This document shows positions 1 to 10,135 of a stretch of DNA of 64,000 nt, piece after piece; within the stretch, counting starts at the first letter, position 1, and each line of letters begins with the position of its first letter. The position numbers were made by a program, and so were the translations under genes. The notes beneath the pieces were generated by a model. It was given only the letters and a program-made list of their open reading frames with translations. It was not told the DNA's origin and ran no database searches. The DNA comes from Petunia secreta (lineage: Eukaryota > Streptophyta > Magnoliopsida > Solanales > Solanaceae). The stretch is taken from the NCBI GenBank assembly GCA_029990175.1, contig JARKIP010000005.1, positions 33,613,501-33,677,500 on the forward strand. Direction: 5' to 3'.

Positions 1-2
1 TT

Positions 3-398
3 GTTGTTCCCTTTGGGAACATGAGCTTCTTGATTGGTATTGATACTTGGCTCTATAATAAGAGCGAATTTTCCACCGTGCTTGCACTCACTCTTATTGG
101 ACCTCCCTACTCGTGTAGTGGAGGGTCTTGGTGTGCTAATCTTGAACTTAGGGATTGTAGAGATTTTGATAGCTTAATCTTGCATGTGTCGTGCCCTATT
201 GATCTCTTTGTTTCTTCTTGTGTTGGGAGCACTTCGTTGTTGAACCAAGTACTTGCTAGTTCCTTCGGGAACATGAGCTTCTTTATGGATATTGATACTT
301 GGTTGTACCACAAGAGCGTATTTTCCCACACTTGGTGCACTACTTGTAGTAGGAACTTTGTTTTTGTGTTTTTGCTTGTCTTTGCATGTAGGCGTTGA
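3..398 (+). pseudogene. C-terminal fragment of the DUF protein of N1
   Basis: An open frame enters from the window edge and ends at a TGA at 396-398. It contains two copies of a module of about 80 residues ending in IDTWLYNKSEF and IDTWLYHKSVF, homologous to the single module ending IDAWLYHKSVFS in N3, N4 and N5. The last residues are strongly hydrophobic (FVFVFLLVFACRR). No function is known to me. It is called a fragment because the start is outside the window; the visible part is unbroken, whereas the same region of N2 has a 1-nt frameshift. Confidence 0.6.
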
Positions 399-404
399 TG
401 GATT

Positions 405-422
405 GATTTCGAGGACGAAATC
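405..422 (+). other. PPT-proximal stem-loop of N1
   Basis: GATTTCG-AGGA-CGAAATC forms a perfect 7-bp stem with a 4-nt loop, directly upstream of the purine run AAGAAGGGGAGGA that primes plus-strand synthesis. In N1 it lies after the stop codon, so it is not kept for coding reasons. Equivalent copies lie before the 3' LTR in A1, A2, A3, N2, N3, N4, N5 and T1. Confidence 0.75.
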
Positions 423-440
423 CTTTTAAGAAGGGGAGGA

Positions 441-1264
441 TGATGCAGCGAGTGCCAAGCTTGAAAGATGCAAAGGATGCAAGTGATGGGCTCCGGAACG
501 ACCTTGAAGATCATGCATTGGAGCACCATGGAAGGAGGACCGCTTAGACCCAAAGGAGAGGCTCAAGAGACACAAAGTGAGGCACCTCAAGAGGCTTCAG
601 GAAGGGGCGGACCGCCTCCCAAAGTGGGCGGACCGCCTGATTTGTAGTCACTCTCTGGATCTCTCACTGGGCGGACCGCCTAGTGCAATGGGCGGACCGC
701 CCACTCCCCTGTGCTGCTCCTCCAGGCCATGCAGAGGTGGACCGCCTCCCCTAGTAGGCGGGGCGCCTAGTTCCCTGAGCCTTCATCCGAGATTCCCACT
801 ATTTTGGGGTGTAATTCCAAGTATAGCCCTAGTTTACTTCTATTGTTTTGAACCACTTTAAGGGTATTTTAGACATTTCATTATGCATTGTAGAAGACTA
901 TAAATGTCTTCCTTAGGCTTTCATTTTATTTACACAATCTTGAATATTGAAGAAACTTGAGCAATGCTCTCATTTGAACCCTTGTTGGGAACTTGAATTC
1001 AATTGGTGGAATCCAATTTGAACTTCATCCATCTTTGATCATTCTATTTGCAAGAGCCGGGTGCCTCTTGAGGATAGTTGCATAGTATAGGTGATCCTTG
1101 ACTTCACCCGGGGTGTATCGAGACAAGTTCCTCGGTGCTACTTAGGTAAACGTTCAAGCCTCGTCTTGCTCTTTATCTCGATATCTTCATCGATATCGTC
1201 TATCTTGTTTTAGCTTCCGCATTTTCATATCGTCTTTAGCTTCCGCGTATTTTGCCCTGCATCA
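441..1264 (+). repeat. N1 3' LTR (824 bp)
   Basis: Starts TGATGCAGCG and ends TTTTGCCCTGCATCA. It holds an array of GGCGGACCGCCT-type self-complementary 13-mers (about 604-775), a TATA-like TATAAAT at 899-905, and the conserved R/U5 block with GATAGTTGCATAG near 1075. The R/U5 half matches the N2 LTRs, while the first part of U3 does not. Confidence 0.85.
899..905 (+). promoter_or_regulatory. TATA-like box in N1 3' LTR
   Basis: TATAAAT lies downstream of the 13-mer array and upstream of the conserved R/U5 block. The same arrangement (array, TATA, R/U5) recurs in most LTRs of the window. Confidence 0.45.
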
Positions 1265-1539
1265 ATGTCTAATGAGCTATGCTAGGAGTTTATATAGACA
1301 ATAAAAAGGGCAAAATAGTAAAGTGGTCACAGGCGACCAATGAGATAAAGCCACGCAGGGCTGGAGTAGCTTATGTGTTCGGTAGCTCAGCTCGAACACG
1401 TTGTCTTCGGACGCTTGTTTGCCTCGGTCACGTTTGGACTCGAACACCCTTGCCTCGGACACACTTGTAGCCCTTTGATCGATTCTCTGTTCGGCGTCGC
1501 TCTTCCTCGGTTCGGTTGCTTTCAGCTTCGGGCTCAAAC
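1265..1539 (-). repeat. Z-like LTR fragment (U3 portion)
   Basis: Read on the minus strand this 275-bp stretch resembles the Z LTR at 15250-15500 (shared features: TTTATATAG, GCCACGCAGGGCTG, GTGTTCGG, the CGGGCTCAAA end) but is clearly diverged. It is bounded by the N1 LTR on the left and a truncated A1 LTR on the right. It may be what remains of the 3' LTR of Z1, because Z1 is a minus-strand element whose 3' end should lie on this side. No gene is seen here. Confidence 0.6.
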
Positions 1540-1655
1540 TGTTCTTGTCCTTCTCTCGGGGTGTAACGGAACAAGTTCTCCGTTGCTACTTGGGATTAGA
1601 GATCGAGTTACGTCTCGTTCTTATCTTTTTACTTTCCGCATTTTGATTCTCATCA
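1540..1655 (+). repeat. A1 5' LTR remnant (R/U5 only, 116 bp)
   Basis: Matches the last part of the A1 3' LTR (about 8415-8529) from TGTTCTTGTCC to the terminal TCTCATCA. The upstream 620 bp or so, including array and TATA box, is missing and replaced by a Z-like LTR fragment. This copy is unlikely to drive transcription. Confidence 0.85.
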
Positions 1656-1657
1656 GT

Positions 1658-1670
1658 TTGGTATCAGAGC
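1658..1670 (+). other. A1 primer binding site (initiator tRNA-Met type)
   Basis: TTGGTATCAGAGC begins 2 nt after the LTR end. It is complementary to the 3' end of plant initiator tRNA-Met, the usual primer for chromoviruses. Confidence 0.9.
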
Positions 1671-2905
1671 AAGGCTCGGGTTTTGTTTCTACAAACCCCC
1701 GACCCTTGATTCTTCGTGCCTAGTATCCTCTTTTAGTTTTTCTTGTTGTTGAAGTTATTAGAAAGGAGAAAATTACTAAAAAATTGAAAAATTGAAAAAT
1801 ACAAAAATTTGGTGTAACTTGTTGATTTGGATGATTTGTGATATGGGTGTTATGGATTCTTGATCGTGATTGAATTCCCGTTACTTGGATACCAAAATTG
1901 TTGGATTTGGTGAAGTTTGAAAAATTGAAACCCCAAAACCCCTTAAACCCTTGAAGAACTTGTTCTTGATGAATTTTGGCTTGATTCTTGGGTTGGATTG
2001 ATGTTTGATTGGAAACTTGTTATTGGGGATTGATCTTCATCGAAAAACAAACAATTCGGTACCAATTTTGTGGGATTTGAACATGTATAACACCTACTTT
2101 GATGAATCACAATCCATTTTGAAAACCCTTTGTTAAACCCTTGTGTTCTTGAGTTCTTGAGATTGAACCTTGATTTGATTGCTTGTTTGATTGAAAATTT
2201 GATTGGGTTTTGTTAAGGAAGATCAAAAACAACTTTGGGTATCATTGGATTGTGAAAACAAGTTGAAAACATCGGATTTGAGGCTTGAAAATCGACTTGA
2301 ATCGAGTTTGGAACGAGTTGGAAAAGGCTTCAGGCCAGGCACCCCGCCTAAGCCAGGCGCCCCGCCTGACTTGGCTACTGCCTAAGTCTCAGGCGCCCCG
2401 CCTAGACCCAGGCGCCCCGCCTGGAATACAGCACATCCTAGGCGCCCCTCCTGGGTTTCAGGCGCCCCTCTTGAGTGCTGAAAGTGTTGTTTCGGGTAGA
2501 TTTTCATAGGTATTTCCCTTTGTTTGATAACATAACATCTAGTTAGTACTACTTTGAGTAACCGATCTACTTGAATAGTGCTAACCGTTTGATTGCTCTT
2601 AAGTGAATCGTGCCTAGCAAGGAGAGTAGACTTCTAAGGAAAAGCGTAGAATCTTTTGACTTAAGTCCTTCACTTCAAAGTGCCTAGCGTTCATTGAGTT
2701 CCATTAACTCCACTCACCCCGGAGTGTGCGTGACTCGTGAATAGTTTAGTTGAGTTGAGGAGTTGCTAATCATCTACGTGAAGCTTTGGAACTACAAGTT
2801 GAGTGAAATATCCACCGCCACCCAAAAGAGTGATCCGAGTGAACACAAGTGAGGGAGCGAGTGAGGTGTTTTAACTAACTCTTGTTTCTTTTCTTTGTAG
2901 GTACA
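1671..2905 (+). other. A1 5' leader
   Basis: A non-coding leader of about 1.2 kb with a cluster of 13-mers of AGGCGCCCCGCCT type at 2335-2475, the same subtype as in the A1 LTR. It ends TTCTTTGTAG-GTACAATGG, where the gag ATG lies five bases after a 3' splice-site-like CAG/TAG motif. Several short upstream ATGs precede gag. The same layout is seen in A2 (16885-18095). Confidence 0.7.
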
Positions 2906-5900
2906 ATGGCCAACGAAGGTCAAGATTTCATTAAGGAGGCCTTGGCTAATCTTCTTGCCAAGATGGACCTCATGAACCAAAGGATTGACTCTCTTGAAAA
3001 GGGAGCCTCGAGTACTCAAGGTGAACATGGGACCCCGAGTGTCCCAATTGAAAAGGGGACCCCGAGTGTCCAAATTCAGACCGGTGAAGGCTCAAGTAGC
3101 CCTACCTTTACCCCGGAGCAAGTTGTTGAATTGCTCAATCAACAACGGGTAAAGGAGGATCGAGAGAGACTTGAACGAACGGGCATTCCCCGTATCTTGG
3201 ATAATCCCCCACGAAACTTTCCACTACCAAGACCCGTCCGAAATGTGCAACCTCTTGAGCAAGTTGTTGAGGCTCAAGAAGGGGAGGAAGTCAATTATGG
3301 TGACGATGTGTATGGGTATGATGATCACTTTCAACCAAGGCGAGCTATGAATTGGGGTCGAAATGTGGATCGGGGTAGAGGCCGAGGTCGAGGGCCACCC
3401 TTAGGATATGGAGGGAGGAATGCTAGAAGGGACTATGTTGCTTATGATGATCACTATGGAGGCCAACCGGAGCCATTCCAAGGGGGCCGTGATAACAACA
3501 ACAATCTTAATAGTGTGAAGCTCACTATTCCTTCTTTTAAAGGAAGTAGTGACCCGGTGGAGTACATTGGTTGGAAATTGGTTATGGAGCGTATCTTTGA
3601 CACCAATGATATGCCCGATGTGAAGAAGACCAAGTATGCAATATCCTCCTTTGAATCTTTTGCTTCTACTTGGTGGGAGTCGGTGAAGAGGAATAGAAGG
3701 AGGACGGGTATGGCTACTAATCTTACTTGGGAAGAGTTGATCCGTGTGATGGATGAGAAGTATTTGACCAATCAATACCGGGTTGAACAACAAAGGCGTC
3801 TATATGATTTGAAGCAAGGTTACAAATCGGTTGGTGAATATTTCAATGAATTTGAGCAAATCCGAATGATCCTTGACTTAGATGATGAAGACAATGAGAC
3901 GGCCATGATCCGTTTCAAAGGGGGCTTGAACCGAGACATAGCTTCACAATTGAAGTTCCACAAATATGATGATCATTACAAGCTATGTGAGGATGCGGTT
4001 GAGGCCGAGAAATGGCTCAAGGAGGAGAAATCCCTTCGCAACAAGAGTAGCACTACTACTCCAACAAGCAAACCAAAGGATTGGAAGCCTCCTACTACAA
4101 ATGCAAGGTTCCCAAGTGCAAGTGGAACAAGTGGTGCAAATGCTACCAAGGATGTGAAGAAGCCGTATGAGAAGAACACACCTAACGTGGGAGGTAACTC
4201 TAAAACTCAACTACATGCTCCTACTTCTTCTTCAATACAATGCCACAAGTGCAAGGGCTATGGTCACTTTGCTAGGGAATGTCCTACAAAGAGGACCATG
4301 ATTGTTGTTGGTAATGATGCATATGAGAAAGAGAGTGAATCGGAAGATGAGGGAGTAGAGGGAGTAGAGGGAGATGAGGGAGTAGAGGAGAATGATTTGT
4401 TTGATGACACGGTGGAGGAGGAGGATCCTCATACTTTCTTGGTTGTGAGAAGAAGCCTAGGGGCTATGATTGTGGAAGATAGTGAAACCTTGCAAAGGGA
4501 AAATCTTTTCCATGCTAGGTGCCGGGTCAAAGATGTTGTTTGCTCTATGATAATTGATTCCGGAAGTTGTGCAAATGTAGTGAGTCAATCACTAGTGGCT
4601 CAATTGAAGTTAACTACCATGAAGCATCCTAAACCTTACCGGTTACAATGGCTTAGTGAATGTGGAGAGCTTAAGGTGATGAAACAAGCCATGATCAAGT
4701 TTAGAATGGGTAGTTATGTTGATGAGCATTTGTTTGACGTTGTGCCTATGCAAGCATGCCACCTACTCTTAGGGAGGCCATGGCAATTCGATAGGCAAGT
4801 GGTGCATGATGGTCGTGTCAACACTTACACGGTCAAACATGAAGGGAAGAGTTTTGTGCTTAAACCTCTCACTCCTAAGCAAGTAAGTGATGACTACAAG
4901 AAAATGAAGGAGTTGAGGGAGGTGGCAAAGGCTAAGTCACTCATTGAGACTAGCCCTTTGTCCAAAAGCATGGTGGCAATCCCACCTACTTCATCTACCG
5001 GTGGCATGTGTGCCATGATGCAACCGGGTGAGCTCTTGAAAGGTAATGATGGCACCAAGTTTCTCCTATGCCTAGTGCACAAAGGTATGATCCTTAACTC
5101 TAATTGTGATTTTTCTTCTAACCCTTTGCCTAGTGTGTTTTAGAATGTTTTGAAGGATTTTGGTGACATGTTCCCGGATGAAATGCCGGATGGATTGCCT
5201 CCTTTGAGGGGCATTGAGCATCAAATAGACTTTGTCCCGGGATCCCAAATCCCAAACAAACCGGCCTATAGGAGCAACCCGGAGGATACAAGGGAATTGC
5301 AAAAGCAAGTTGATGAATTGCTCACTAAAGGTTTGGTAAGGAAAAGCTTGAGCCCTTGTGCCGTGCCCGTGATCCTTGTTCCCAAAAAGGACGGCACTTG
5401 GAGAATGTGTGTTGATTGTCGGGCCGTGAACAAAATAACGCTAAAGTATCGTCATCCTATTCCCCGACTTGATGATATGTTAGATGAATTGAGCGGTTCA
5501 TGTGTGTTTAGCAAAATTGACCTTAGGTCCGGCTACCATCAAATCCGGATGAAACCGGGTGATGAATGGAAAACTGCATTCAAGACCAAATTTGGTCTCT
5601 ATGAATGGTTGGTGATGCCCTTTGGGCTCTCCAATGCACCTAGCACTTTCATGAGGCTAATGAACCATGTTCTAAAGCCATTCATCAACAAGTTTGTGGT
5701 CGTCTATTTTGACGATATATTGATCTATAGCAAATCAATAGACGACCATGTTGAACACCTTAGGCTAGTGCTTGAGAAGTTGAGAGCCGAAAAGCTCTAT
5801 GCTAATTTTAAAAAGTGTGCCTTTGGTGTTGAGAAGGTGGTCTTCCTTGGGTTTGTTGTGAGTGCCCAAGGAGTGGAGGTGGATGAGTCTAAGGTAGAGG

Positions 5901-8007
5901 CCATACGTGATTGGCCTACTCCTACTACCGTGACTCAAGTGAGGAGCTTTCATGGTCTCGCAAGCTTTTATAGGCGATTTGTGAGGGACTTTAGCTCCAT
6001 TGCCGCTCCACTCACCGAATTGGTGAAGAAAGACCAACCGTTTGTTTGGGGAGAGCCTCAAGAGAAGGCCTTCCTTGAGTTGAAAAGTAGGTTGAGTACC
6101 GCCCCTCTATTGCAATTGCCCGACTTCGGAAAGGCATTTGAGGTTGAGTGTGATGCCTCGGGGGTGGGAATTGGTGGTGTATTAATGCAAGATAGCAAAC
6201 CCATCGCCTACTTTAGTGAAAATTAGAAGGGGCCTCCTTGAACTATTCTACATATGACAAGGAGTTGTATGCCCTTGTGAGAGCCCTTGCCCATTGGCAA
6301 CACTATCTTTGGCCTCGTGAGTTTGTAATCAAGAGTGACCATGAGTCACTCAAGCATTTGAGAGGCCAAGAGAAGCTCAATAAGAGACATGCCAAGTGGG
6401 TTGAATTCATTGAGTCCTTTCCCTATGTGATCCAATATAAGAAAGGGAAGGACAATGTTGTGGCGGATGCGCTTTCGAGAAAGTTTGCTCTAGCCACCAC
6501 TCTCACCTCTAAGCTCATGGGTTTTGAGAGCATTAAATTGATGTATGCTCATGACCCGAAGCTAAAGAGTGTCCATGACGCTCTAGAGAAGGGGGAGAGA
6601 GTTGAAAAATACCAATGGGTTAATGGTTATATCTTCAAAAATGGTAGAGTGTGCATTCCGGAGTCCTCTTGGAGAGAGTTGCTTGTGCATGAAGCACATT
6701 GCGGGGGACTCATGGGACATTTTGGCACAAGAAAGACTTTGGCTATAGAACAATTTCATTGGCCAAAGATGGGGGTGCATGTGGAAAAGTTTTGCAACAA
6801 TTGCCTTGAGTGCAAGCGTGCTAAATCCAAAGCCCACCCCCATGGGTTGTATACCCCTCTCCCCGTACCTACTAGTCCATGGTTGGATATCTCAATGGAT
6901 TTTGTGATGGGATTACCAAGGACTAGAGGGGGCCATGATAGCATTTTTGTTGTTGTGGATAGGTTCTCAAAGATGGCTCATTTCATCCCATGCAAGAAAT
7001 GCGATGATGCCCAACATGTAGCTTCCTTGTTTGTTGAAAATGTTTTGAAGCTACATGGTGTGCCTCAAACTATAGTGAGTGATAGGGACACTAAGTTCCT
7101 AAGCCATTTTTGGCGAAGTTTATGGGGTGCTTTAGGCACCAAGCTCTTGTTCTCCACGTCCCACCACCCATAAACCGATGGGCAAACGGAAGTGGTAAAC
7201 CGAACCTTGGGTGCTCTTCTTAGAGCCATGACTCGAGGTAAGGCCGGGACTTGGATTGATCGTTTACCTCTTATGGAGTTTGCCTACAATCGAACCGTGC
7301 ATAGAATGATTGGCATGACTCCATTCGAGTGTGTTTATGGCTTTAACCCCTTGATTCCCCTTGATCTAACCCCTTTGCCAAGGGAAATGGTTGTTAATTT
7401 TGAAGGTAAAGCTAGAGCAAAAGCAATGATGGAACTCCATGCAAAGGCGAAGAAGAATTTGGAGGAAGCCTATGCTAAGGTTGCTTCCAAGAAAAACAAA
7501 GGACGCAAGAAGGTGGAACTCAAGAAGGGTGACTATGTGTGGGTGCACTTCCGGAAAAAAAGGTTTCCAAACCTTAGAAAAGGGAAGTTAGCACCCCGTG
7601 GCGATGGCCCATTCCAAGTGCTTTCAAAGATAAACAACAACGCCTATGTGGTCGACTTGCCAAGTGAGTATCAAGTTTCTAATACTTTTAATGTTTGTGA
7701 CTTGGTTCCTTTGGATGTAGGTGATGATGAGTTCGTGGGTGATGATGCCTCAATTTCGAGGACGAAATCTTCTCAAGAAGGGGAGGATGATGAGACCCAA
7801 ACCCCCACAAGACCATTCACCCGGAGTCAAGCTAAGGAGATCCAAGGAGTACACATACACTTGGTGAGGAAGGGCCTTGAAGAAGGAAGCGATTGGAAGC
7901 CATTCCGGGTGCTCAAGCTAGGCCTCACGCCTAAGGAAGAAGAGAGCCCAGCAGAGCTAGGCGCCCCGCCTAGCCCAGGCGCCCCGCCTAGGGAGCTCAC
8001 TGCCTAA
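2906..8007 (+). pseudogene. gag-pol: A1 Gag-Pol polyprotein, broken
   Basis: Start ATG at 2906 (MANEGQ). Domains: retrotransposon gag core about residues 200-330, CCHC zinc knuckle CHKCKGYGHFAREC from residue 446, aspartic protease IIDSGSCAN with Asp at residue 551, RT with YFDD at 5705-5716, RNase H with DASG, integrase with HHCC finger and DDE core, GPF module, then a tail into the LTR with RPFTRSQAK. Damage: in-frame TAG at 5141-5143 just before RT, a 1-nt deletion near 6222 in RNase H, and a TAA at 7171-7173 in integrase (CAA in A2). The tail ends at 8005-8007, 73 codons inside the LTR. Function of the intact form: replication and integration of the element. This copy cannot encode full Pol. 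Confidence 0.92.
7753..7787 (+). other. A1 PPT-proximal stem-loop and polypurine tract
   Basis: ATTTCG-AGGA-CGAAAT stem-loop followed by AAGAAGGGGAGGA ending at the LTR start (7788). In A1 the segment is also translated as SRTKSSQEGEDD at the integrase C-terminus. Confidence 0.75.
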
Positions 8008-8529
8008 GGCCCAGAAAAGCACCAGGCGCCCCGCCTAGCTCCAGGCGCCCAGCCTTGCTGAAGGCCAAGCCAGGCGCCCCGCCTAGCTCCAGGCGCCCAG
8101 CCTAGCTGCTGAACTTATGTTTCTTTTACTATTTTGCCCTGCGTGGCTTATGTGATGAACCTTATTAGTAAGGGCATTTAAGTCTTTGTGCAAGCTTGGT
8201 AAACACTATAAATATCCAAGCCTAGCTTATTTTATAGTAGTTTTTGATATTTAAGGAATGTTAAACATTGAACATGAGCATGGCTCTTGGTATTGAATGA
8301 AACCCTTTGATTTTGGACTTGTAGTTCTTCTAGCGGATCTAGATGAATACTTTTCCTCTCCGACCATTCTACTTGCGTGCTCGCGTTAGCTCGAGGGTAG
8401 TTGCATAGCGTAGGTGTTCTTGTCCTTCTCTCGGGGTGTAACGGAACAAGTTCTCCGTTGCTACTTGGGATTAGAGATCGAGTTACGTCTCGTTCTTAAC
8501 TTTTTACTTTCCGCATTTTGATTCTCATC
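7788..8529 (+). repeat. A1 3' LTR (742 bp)
   Basis: Starts TGATGAGACCC and ends GATTCTCATC, with terminal inverted complementarity TGATGAGA/TCTCATC(A). It contains the end of pol (to 8007), a 13-mer array (7957-8110), TATAAATA at 8207-8214 and the R/U5 block with GGTAGTTGCATAG (about 8395). The final A is lost at the junction with Z1. Confidence 0.88.
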
Positions 8530-8663
8530 GCACTTCCCTGCTCGAGGTTAGCTACTCGAGCACTCACTCCTCTTACTTCGGCACTGATGCCTTGTATCGC
8601 AGCCATGAGATCGGCTAATGACAACTCGGGCTTCTCAATGCTTTTGCCATCGTTTCCAGCCAT
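8530..8663 (-). pseudogene. gag: Z1 gag N-terminal fragment
   Basis: ATG at 8661-8663 (MAGNDGKS), 14 nt downstream of the leader's TGTGCAG. About 45 codons remain, ending LEQGSA at the A1 LTR. It aligns with the Z2 gag start (MAGNDGKSLEKPEL). The fragment carries no catalytic or zinc-finger residues. Confidence 0.8.
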
Positions 8664-9894
8664 GGTACCTGCACAAGTCAAAGATCAAACAAATGTTAGG
8701 GTTAGAAATCACCTCACACACTCCCTCACCTTTGATGGGTGGCACTCGGGTCCACTCAATTTATGGGTTCGATTTTTGATCACTCAAGGACTTGGTAACA
8801 GTGGCTCGTCTGATTGATCGGTCCTCTAAGATCCTTCAAGTTCGACAATAGTCACTGCCTCTTCGGGAAGAGTGAAGTGATGTTCGACTCGATGGAACGG
8901 ACGCTTTTTAACTGAGCTCGGGGAGTCAAAAGAATTTCTACAAAAGTTTGGACTTCGGTCACCCCTTCGCACGAATTCCTATCAGCTTAAAAGAGTTAGT
9001 ACGATCTCGAGTAGAACAATTACTCAAAGATCCACCAACTAGAGTTTTGACACGAAAGAAAGTGAAAACCTAGGAGAATCTACCCTTTGATTCCCTTTTG
9101 GAATCTTTTTCGATCACACCCACTCTTGTCCGTACAAGAGTGGTCCCTCCTTGGTACGGATAGGGTTTTACCTTATCCACTTTCCCTTTTCAGCCGACAA
9201 TTTTCACCTGGGGTTTTGATTGTTAAAATTTTAACCCCTTTCTTCTTCAATGGAACAGTGACCTTGCTCTGGCGTACGGACACAACAACTTCGGTTCACT
9301 GACCACGAAACTCAACAGATCTGAGTTGCTCTTTCGACTCCGGTTCCAAACAGTCAACGGAGGAAATCAAACGAAGTTCTTTGAACTAAAAATCAGCTCG
9401 TTCGTGTCGTACACTGTTACGATTTTGTAACAATTTTCCGGCGTACGGACATCGATTTAAACTCAGAGCTTCGATTTTTGAGCAACAAACAAACCCAAAT
9501 CACTCAAGAACCACCAATCTTCACCGGTTTCTTCCAACACAGTGGGGTTCGAGTTTTCAGTTCACCATTAAAGCTCATAACAGTCCAAAAATTCACCAAG
9601 AAACCCTAGTCACGAAATTGGTACGTCGGGTACTTGTTGGATTCGGAACTCGATGGTGAACAAGAATCAATGGTTGTTTTTCCCAAACAACCAACAATCA
9701 AACACAATTTTTTTGAATTTTCTTTTTAACACTTTTTTTTTTTTTTTTTTTTTGTAAAATAACAACACCAACAGTAACAAAATCAAATCAAGAACACGAA
9801 ACGGAAAACAGAGACACAAACGCACGAAATTTAAGATAACGTAAACAGGATTGGGGTTGTAGAAACAAGCCCAAACCGTGCTCTGATACCAAGA
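8664..9894 (-). other. Z1 5' leader and PBS
   Basis: Non-coding leader of about 1.2 kb, matching 57587-58801 of Z2. It contains a poly-T run near 9729-9753 (poly-A in the element's sense) and starts with the PBS TTGGTATCAGAGC (complement at 9880-9892). It has no 13-mer arrays, unlike the A and N families. No genes are seen. Confidence 0.75.
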
Positions 9895-10135
9895 TGGTGC
9901 AATGCAATTCCCGAAGGGATTGTTAGCACAAACGCGGAAGAACAATCAAAGGATAAAAGATAGAAGCAAGACAAAACTTGCTTCTTTCGAAAGAACAGTG
10001 AGGAACCTGTCTCAAAGCTCAATCGAAAGGGATACAAGGATCACCTATACTATGCAACAATTCTCAAGAGAACATTGCCTCTTGCAAACTGAATGATCAA
10101 GAGGAATGTTCAATTGGACTAACCGAAAGCCACAA

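Larger units (their letters stand above)
1..1264 (+). mobile_element. N1: 3' end of a DUF-type non-autonomous chromovirus-like LTR element
   Basis: Only the 3' part lies in the window: the end of the DUF reading frame (3-398), a hairpin and polypurine tract (405-440) and the complete 3' LTR (441-1264). The coding end is very similar to the C-terminal part of N2, and the LTR shares its R/U5 half with the N2 LTR although the first part of U3 differs. The right edge is clean at CATCA (1264), followed by a Z-like LTR scrap into which N1 probably inserted. Internal RT or integrase cannot be judged because the left part is outside the window. Confidence 0.85.
1540..8529 (+). mobile_element. A1: degraded autonomous-type CRM-like Ty3/gypsy element
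   Basis: Order: 116-bp remnant of the 5' LTR (1540-1655), PBS, leader, gag-PR-RT-RNaseH-INT (2906-8007, broken), PPT and 3' LTR (7788-8529). It is closely similar to A2 through leader and polyprotein, so both belong to one family. The 5' LTR lacks all of U3, and the 3' LTR ends one base short (TCTCATC, final A missing) against the gag of Z1. No target duplication can be recognised, which fits a deletion at the left edge. Confidence 0.9.

Noticed and set aside
577..861. 94-codon plus-strand frame in the N1 LTR
   Set aside because: Covers the 13-mer array; composition reflects the repeat.
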